DNA of 64,000 nucleotides from Erinaceus europaeus (Eukaryota; Chordata; Mammalia; Eulipotyphla; Erinaceidae): NCBI RefSeq assembly GCF_950295315.1, contig NC_080175.1, positions 86,841,581 to 86,905,580 of the forward strand, read 5' to 3'. Shown piece by piece: positions 57,030 to 64,000 of this stretch (position 1 is its first letter; each line of letters starts with the position of its first letter). The notes under the pieces were generated by a model. It saw only the letters and a program-made list of their open reading frames with translations, ran no database searches and was not told where the DNA came from. The position numbers and the translations under genes were made by a program.

Positions 57030-58812
57030 TTAGACTAGATAAGACAAAAAAATGGTCACCAAGGGAGGTGATGGACAACTGGTCAAGAACCCACTGCCAC
57101 CTGAATGGTGGGAATGGTCTGGATTTATGTCAGTAATTGGGGGGGGGACTGTATTTTGGGGGGTGTTCAAAAAACTGTTTCTTCCTGTCTTATCTCATGC
57201 ATAGAGACAGGGTTCTTCCTATCAATCCATTTATCCCTGGTAGTCCACAGCCTGAAGTAACTTCTCTATCAAAGCATTTAATGTAAGTAGATAGCATGTC
57301 TCATTGTTTCAATCACATACCTCTTCCCAGTAGTGAGAAAGGGTTGTACCCTCTTATTAGTACTGAGGAAAATTTGATCATGTAATTTGTGACTGCATTT
57401 TTGCTCAGCTTCGCTTGCTAAAGTTTGCTTGTGGAGGTGACCAACCTGGAAAAAGTCACATTGATGAATTTATTCTATAGCAATTTCTATGCCAGGAAAT
57501 TCTGAAGACACAAAATGATGCAGAGTACAAAGATAATGTCAACCAGATTCCATCCCAGATAACATCTTCAGTAGAATCCTGAAATGTAGGCCAAATCAGA
57601 AACCTGCCCCTCAGGCTAAAGTTCCAGGATGAGAAAACTGGGTTTTGTTCAAAGAAGCAACAAAGGATATGTCTCAATCTGTTGTCTATGTGGTATCCTG
57701 AGAGTTGTAACCAGCAGAGAACCATCTCTCAAATTGTTTCATTTCCGAGAGGTTTAAAGACTTAAGTTCTGTATGTCACTAGAACCAGGTAATTAAAAAA
57801 AAAATCACCTGGAGGGAATCCATTAAAAAAAAAAAACAGGACAGTATGCAAGTGTGCAATAACAGCAGTCCCCCAAATCCCTGCTTCCTCCCCTTTCCCC
57901 ACCATCAAAACACCATCAAACTGGTGTTTTAAACTACAGCAAGAAGGTGGGTGGTGAGGGGGTGTTAGATAATTCCTGTCTTTCAACTTTTCTGGATAGG
58001 ATTTCAGTCTTAGCTTTAATGTGATTTGAATTACAAACTAGTAACTCAGACTACAGCTAATGGAAATAAGTTAGTAGACTTCTTGCATTGCAAAGTGCTT
58101 GCCAAAGTTTGTTACTTCTGTGATGTGCCCTGCGGGTGATAACTTGTTAAGAACTCTATTCTTTTACCACAGTCCTGTGGGGCCCAAGAGACTAAGTCTG
58201 CTGATACCAAAGTCAGGTAATCTAGAAGCTGCTGACACAGGTGCACCAGGCAAGAGGCCAAGTTCTCCTCCAGAAGATATTGGCAATGGAAGTGAAGCAA
58301 AGGAAGACAATTTAATGTTCTAGGACAAGCTAGTAGCACTCTTTCACAGAAAGGCTAGAAGGTGTTTCTGTTTCCCATCTTTACTTTGCCCTGGTGTTGG
58401 TAGATGGTCCCAGGCACTGACTCTGACCATCCTGTGGGTCATAACAGCTCAAGCCTGGCTTGGGAATAAAGTTCAAGAAATTTTGGGGGTGCTTCCTGGA
58501 CAGCAGATTGAAAAGCCAGGGCAGCTGTGCAAAACCTAAGGTGCCAGTACACCTCTGGGCGTAAATGTTTCTTAGGAGTTCAGGAGGGAGGGAGAAAGAG
58601 AGAAAGAGAAAGAGAGAGAGCTAGTTTAAAGATAAAATATACTCTCCAAGGCCTCTGGAGAAAATTTATTATCAGTTTTTAAATGTGTGTTTAATTAGAA
58701 ACCTGACCCCCAAGCCACAGCCATGAAGAAAAGCTAATAGGTTTCTTCACAGGAAGACTCAGGTCACTTCAGTCTGATGTCTCTGCTTTACCCTGGGGAA
58801 CCATTACTTTTT
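57030..58812. other. Unique-looking sequence, unidentified
   Basis: Somewhat less AT-rich than other spacers. An open frame at 58099-58323 (+) contains GPKRLSLLIPKSGNLEAAD and PGKRPSSPPEDIGNGSEAKED, which reads like natural protein and could be a decayed retrocopy of a host mRNA, but I cannot name the parent. A GA-rich tract is at 58585-58620. Confidence 0.3.
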
Positions 58813-58815
58813 CTG

Positions 58816-59200
58816 GGGGCTGGGCTGTAGCGCACCAGGTTAAGCGCACACAGCTCAAAGCACAAGGACCGACCGGCTTAAGGATCCCAGTTCAAGTCCC
58901 CGGCTTCCCACCTTCAGGGGGGTCGCTTTACAGGCAGTGAAGCAGGCCTGCAGGTGTCTTTTTCTCCCCCTCTCTGTCTTCCCCTCCTCTCTCCATTTCT
59001 CTCTGACCTATCCAACAACGACAACATCAATTACAACAATAATAATAATAACAACAACAATAAACAACAAAGGTAACAAAAGGGAAAACATAGCCTCCTG
59101 GAGCAGTGGATTCGTAGTGCAAGCACTGAGCCCCAGCGATAACCCTGGAGGCAATAAATAAATAAATATAAATAAAAATAAATTTTAAAAAGAATTATTT
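58816..59200 (+). repeat. Hedgehog SINE, long form
   Basis: GGGGGCTGGGCTGTAGCGCACCAGGTTAAGCG head, full body, and the 3' module GGAGCAGTGGATTCGTAGTGC...AACCCTGGAGGCAATAAATAAATA. Confidence 0.92.
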
Positions 59201-59299
59201 TTCCTGCTGCTAAGGAGGTTATTCAACCAGATGAGCTCCGAACATGCATGCATGAGAGATTATGATTAATTTCTGGTATTGCCAGGTGTGGAATGTTGG

Positions 59300-59415
59300 T
59301 TTGGCCTCTCTGTCATGTAATAGGAACACATGGCTACTGGAAGTAGTGGACTCATCGTATGGATGCTGTGTCCAAGAAATAACCTGTTGATATAAAAATA
59401 AAATAAAATAAAATA
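59300..59415 (+). repeat. SINE 3' module remnant with (AAAAT)n tail
   Basis: TACTGGAAGTAGTGGACTCATCGTATGGATGC then AATAACCTG and AAATAAAATAAAATAAAATAA. Confidence 0.55.
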
Positions 59416-59624
59416 ATTGTGCACCTTGCAGAAATAGCTGATCTCAAATCAATTTGTGCTTTCATGGTTACCCACCGGATGGGTCCTGAGACTGTATGTT
59501 TAATACAAACCGTTTAATACAATAGCATATGGCTATTGCCAAACACATGACAATCTCTTTGCAGCTGTTTATATGTTCCTACTTCCTTCTTTCCTCCCCA
59601 CTTCTTCATATTTTCTTAGGAGAT

Positions 59625-59790
59625 GTGTGGTGACGCAGGAGGTGACGCAGCAGATAAAGCATTGAATTCTCAAGTGTGAGGTCCCAAGTTCAATTCCCTG
59701 GCAGTACGTGTACTAGAGTGATATCTGATTATTTCTTTCTCTTCTCCTGTCTTTTTCATGAATAAATAAAATCTTATTAAAAAAATATGT
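59625..59790 (+). repeat. SINE of a second subfamily, sense
   Basis: GTGACGCAGCAGATAAAGCATTGAATTC, AAGTTCAATTCCC (B-box-like) and an AATAAATAAAATCTT tail; no TATCCAACAA body. Confidence 0.65.
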
Positions 59791-59941
59791 ATGAAGATTT
59801 AAATAGAGATGCATCAAGGTAATTATCTTACTTCAATGGCACTTTCAAGATTCAGATTCAGTCCAATTGCAAGTTAAGGTAAATCTTATCTGATGTGAAG
59901 CAAGGATAGAATTAGGTCAAGTCCAGATAAGTCCAGTTAGA

Positions 59942-61120
59942 TTCTTCTTCTAGCATTTGCCCTTCTTCCGTAGCCAGTCAACAGCGTCAGGTTGAGCCTG
60001 ATATAAAGTTTCGAGACCTCCTTTGAATCTGGAGAGGTGGCAGTTGCTGACTATGTGGGTCATAGTCTGTCTGGAGCCGCAGGGGCAGTTCGGGTCGTCT
60101 CTGGCTCCCCAGCGATGGAACATAGTGGTGCACCGGCCATGGCCTGTTCGATAGCGATTGAGGAGGGCCCGATCATAACGTGCCAGGTCAAAGTCGGGTT
60201 GACGCTTGCAGGGGTCTGTGACGAGGTGTTTGCTCTTGACCTCAGCTGACTGCCAGCTCTGTTTCCAAGAGTCTGGAACAGAGAAGTTCAGTGTAGGCGT
60301 AGGGGACCAGATTGGGTGACGAGACATCAAGCGTTGGACAGGGTGGGCGAAGATATCCGTGTATATTGGCAGGTCCGGTCAAGCGTAGACGTGGGAAATG
60401 AACTTAGATGATGCTGCATCCCGACGAATATCTGGCGGGGCGATGTTGCTAAGAACTGGCAGCCATGGAACCGGGGTGGAACGGATGGTTCCAGAAATGA
60501 TCCTCATGGAGGAATATAATTTGGAATCGACCAAGTGGACATGGGGGCTACGGAACCATCCTGGGGCACAGTATTCTGCAGTGGAATAGCATAATGCCAG
60601 AGATGATGATCGTAGTGTGGAAGCGCTCGCGCCCCATGAGGAGCTGGCCAGTCTTGCAATGATGTGATTCCTCGCGCCCACCTTTGCTGCAGTTTTTATG
60701 AGATGTTCATGAAATGACAGAGTGCGATCGAAAGTAACGCCAAGATAGACTGGCTGGGCTTCATGCCGGATTCTCGTATCGTCAAGCTGCACATTAAGCT
60801 CACGCGAGGCCGAGGCATGGTGTAGATGGAAAACAGATGATACCTTTTTTGCAGTGCTAGGGATTAGTCGCCATTTTTTACAGTAATCAGATATCAGAGA
60901 CATGTCTTTCATGAGTGTTTCCTCGAGGATGTCGAACTTGGATGCCTGAGTTGCACAGTAGATGTCATCGGCGTAGATGAACTTCCTTGAAGAAGATTCT
61001 AGAAGGTCATTGATGTAAATATTAAATAGCTTAGGAGCCAGAACAGAGCCCTGGGGGAGGCCACTTGAAACAAGTTTCCATCTGCTAGACTTGTCACCCA
61101 GATGCAACCGAATCTTCTGT
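59942..61120 (-). mobile_element. Vingi-type non-LTR retrotransposon, 5' truncated, copy 2
   Basis: Covers the RT C-terminal third to the end. Compared with copy 1 it is better preserved around YADDIYC and DYCKKWRLIPSTAKK, where copy 1 has an indel. The ORFs at 60379-61107 and 59950-60330 are separated by a frame break near 60370. It is roughly 95 percent identical to copy 1 by eye, ends in the same way at TAG followed by AAG repeats, and is truncated at 61120 within the RT palm region. No clear target duplication seen. Confidence 0.82.
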
Positions 61121-61124
61121 ATAA

Positions 61125-62730
61125 CATTTAAAACCTAAATACAGAGGTTGCAAAGCACTCGACATAATGTGGGAAATGTAATGATCTAAAACTTTTAAAA
61201 ACTTTACTAAGGATTTGTTAGACACAAACATTTGCTTTATATCTGGTGGTGGTGCTGACGCTGGGGGAAATTGCAGGTGGAGGCATTTTAATTATCTCTG
61301 TTTATTTTTTTTAAGTTAATAAAGAGAGAAGGAGCAAAGTATTCCTAGGAGACTTAAGTAAACATAAATATGCTTATAATTGTTAATACTTCTTGATCCT
61401 CTGTTATATTAAAAAGAAAAAGGAAAGACATCCCAAACTGAAAGGTATTTGGAATCAGTCCATTCCTCTGGCCGATGTGACACGGATCTTCATATTTTTC
61501 TCAGGTACTTCTTTTTCTTTTTCTCGATATTCATACAATAATTCAGGAATAATCAGAGTTTAGCATTCTATGTTTGATAAAGGGGAACAGAGGCCCAACT
61601 GTGGAAATGCTGACTTAAAAAAGACTGTGGTTAGTACACAGTCTCTCACCAACATATGTTCATTTTTTCTCCTTAGACCACACAATTCCTACCCCTCTGC
61701 TGTTTCCCACAAGTATCCAGGTCTTCGTCCCATTGTATTTGCAATATCTAATCATTTTTGTTCTGCCTTGTGGATGGCTTAAAACATATCTGAATGAAAA
61801 ATGGAGGGATATAGATTAAACTCCTATGGAATATTTACTAGTTCAAGTAATAATATAATAGCCTGAAGAATATAGTAAACTTCATTAAAGTAGGCTTCTT
61901 TATTGAACTTTATTCCCCCTAGTCGATAAATATAGAAGGGCATAGGCTTATCAACTGGTGCACTTGAAACAATGAAAATGTGTTAATTCATTAAATTAGT
62001 GAGATGTATATATTCTTCTGATCTGAAAAATCTCTCCTAAATAATATTAACTAACTATATGCTGGTAAAACTAGATATACTGCTGTTAAGTTATATGTAG
62101 GAATATATGACTCTAACCGTGGTCTGGGAACCATCAGAAGAGAAAATGGTCAGGACACCTATACTTGAGTATCACAAAAAAAGTACAATCAGTGGAGATA
62201 TGTCTGAAAGTGAATGATGAGTGTAACAAAGGGAAAATCAGAAACCAGTGCAGTGAAAGGCTTCTAAAGCAGACAACTGAACTGACAAAAGGGTCTAAAA
62301 TATAATCTAGTAGACGCATCCATTTACATGTTTCTTCTTACAAGAGCAAATGAAATGTGATGAGAAGTCAGTTAGCAATGTTTTCACAAGTAAAAAATGT
62401 TTTAAGGAAAACCCTGATTATTTCTTTTTGACACATTCACAATGTTATGGGTAAATAACTGAAATATTAAAACTATGGAAAAAATGAGTGACAAAAGCCA
62501 TAGTAAGATCCTTGCTTAGATGAGAGAATATGGGCTAAAAAATGTGTAAATATATATATTTATATATGTCAGATATCTATATATTTGTGAAATAAGGGAA
62601 TGGAGGAGTTTTAATGTGAGAGTTCATACTTTGGGTCTCTCTTTTGTTTATGATACAAAGATCAAATGAAGTAGATATAAATAAGTATAAAACCTGAGAA
62701 TAACTAATTATATTATAACTAATCATATAT
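61125..62730. other. AT-rich spacer, nothing recognised
   Basis: No gene or clear repeat. Open frames at 61570 and 62134 are short and unrecognised. Confidence 0.4.
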
Positions 62731-62734
62731 ATAT

Positions 62735-62915
62735 TATTGGATAGAGACTGAGAAATTGAGATAGCAAGGAAGATAGAGAGAAGGAAAGAGACAGACACCT
62801 GCAGCCCTACTATCCCAGTTGTGAAGCTTTCTCCCTGCAGGTTGGGACCAGGGACTAGGGTCCTTGTGCGTTGTAATATATGCATTTAACCAGTTGCACT
62901 ACCAACTGGCTCCTA
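62735..62915 (-). repeat. SINE, antisense, older
   Basis: TTATTGGATAGAGACTGAGAAATTGAG, CACCTGCAGCCCTACTATCCC, and a head remnant ending CTACCAACTGGCTCC. Confidence 0.75.
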
Positions 62916-63034
62916 AGAAAAGTTACTTTAAAGCAGATGAAAAAAGTCCAAATTAGCCTGGATCAAAATCAAAATTACTGTAGTGCTATGGCAAACTAAT
63001 TATTGTCAGAGACACGGTCATCACTGGTCTAACA

Positions 63035-63460
63035 AACCAGAGCTAATAAAACCCAGGGAAGATTTGAACTGACATTTTTCACCATTGGAGAATGTCCTAT
63101 GTCAGGGGCTGCATTTTGGACAGTCAGTGGCCTACCAGTAGGACTGAAGGAAGCTCAGAATGTGGCATGATCCAAACTAAGAAATGTACAGGTTTTGGAT
63201 ATGGTGACTAAGCAAGGAGCACTGCGGGTTAATACACTAGGTTTTGCTCAGTAGTGCATTGGTGTCATCACAGAGACAACACGAGGGGCAGAAAATGGCC
63301 TCAACACCGTAACAGCCAGAACCATGACAGGCATGGCGTATAAACCTACAGTTTGTCTTCAACGTGTTGCATGAGGTGGCCTCACAGGACTAACACCAGC
63401 TTCTGTGCACAGTACAATAATGGGGAGCACATGAAAGGTTCCTTTCCGCAAAGGTCACTC
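63035..63460 (+). pseudogene. TIMM23: TIMM23 processed pseudogene, C-terminal part
   Basis: The parent is the channel subunit of the mitochondrial inner-membrane TIM23 translocase. Readable in one frame are GRFELTFFTIG, GAAFWTVSGL, GLKEAQNVA-stop-SKLRNVQ, MVTKQGALRVNTLG, TRGAENGLNTVTARTMTGMAYK and GGLTGLTPAS, in the order of the TIM23 C-terminal membrane region. Several in-frame stops (for example at NVA-stop-SK and before GGLTGL) show it is dead. There is no sign of introns. Sequence to about 63880 may be its 3' UTR; no poly(A) boundary was identified. Confidence 0.8.
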
Positions 63461-63922
63461 TGAAGATTTTGTCAACTTGTGAACAGAGGACACAAAAGCC
63501 ACCTATGTCAAATCACAAGTCATTCTGGGTTTTTTCTCTAATATATCCACACTTAGTTTGAACAAATTGGAGATGCTGAGTTTCCTGTGGTGAAGATTAT
63601 GGACAGTTGACCAGTTACTGGTACTCTTTTCACACAAAACATTTGAGTGGCTGAATAATCTGATTCTCATGTTTTGGAGATCTTGCACTTGTTCTGTCTC
63701 CTACCTTTTGAAGTAGAAACCATTTACTCTCAGAATTCAGGTCATGGATGTTCTCAATAGTGTTGTCACTATGTTCGTTCATTTAACAATTCAAAACTAT
63801 AAAGTCGCTCTGTATTTCCCAGTAAAGGGTGAAAATAGAGCCAAAGTCGGTGCAAGCCATTAACATTATTCTTCAGTTACGTATGTTCTTACTGATAAAA
63901 TAGTAATAAATAGTCTGCTTTT

Positions 63923-64000
63923 CGGGGACCAGGTGATAGCACACCCTGTTGAGCACTCACAGTACCATGAACAAGGAGCTGGGTTCAAGCTCCTGCTCTC
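63923..64000 (+). repeat. SINE head, cut by the window edge
   Basis: CGGGGACCAGGTGATAGCACACCCTGTTGAGCACTCAC then GGTTCAAGCTCCTG, the 5' tRNA-like part. Confidence 0.75.

Overview
This is a stretch of nuclear DNA from a placental mammal, almost certainly a hedgehog (Erinaceidae). Three things point there. A tRNA-derived SINE with a TATCCAACAA-type body occurs more than fifteen times. Two copies of a Vingi-type non-LTR retrotransposon are present, a clade described from hedgehog genomes. The L1 copies share one characteristic 3' UTR. I see no intact, conventionally spliced host gene. The window is dominated by transposable elements, with two retrocopies of host mRNAs and AT-rich spacers.

Layout. 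1-7495 (minus strand): an MMTV-like endogenous betaretrovirus cut by the left window edge. Read on its own strand it has a 1.04-kb LTR, a tRNA-Lys3 PBS, a splice donor, an intact gag, a gag-pro slippery heptamer, dUTPase-protease, pol and env as far as the start of TM. Its U3 carries a long frame with the architecture of the MMTV superantigen (Sag). Pol and env contain ten in-frame stops and no frameshift, and nearly all stops fall where tryptophan is expected, which suggests G-to-A hypermutation. 7560-24600: SINEs, two solo LTRs, and L1 and spacer DNA. 24620-26000: antisense L1 pieces, one with a 5' UTR/ORF1 junction that looks spliced. 26984-27592: an ECI2 retrocopy. 29230-30060: more antisense L1. 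31650-38290: a nearly full-length but broken L1 whose 5' UTR contains two tandem promoter-like units. 38300-46560: L1 3' UTRs and an old L1 interrupted by a non-coding LTR element (42156-44423), itself flanked by a ~430-bp direct duplication. 48323-51079: a complete, very young non-autonomous LTR element with identical LTRs and a 6-bp target duplication. 51655-53990 and 59942-61120: Vingi copies. 55390-55915: a solo LTR inside a SINE. 63035-63460: a TIMM23 pseudogene.

How the parts relate. The betaretrovirus and the young non-autonomous element share the same Lys3 PBS, so the second may have been mobilised by proteins of a virus like the first. The two non-autonomous elements differ in LTR and PBS. 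They share a polypurine tract, a tandem-repeat region and a homologous small leader ORF with a strong Kozak start, placed just after the PBS. The best candidates for something little described are the U3 Sag-like frame and this shared leader ORF. Everything here was read by eye; no alignment or database search was run.
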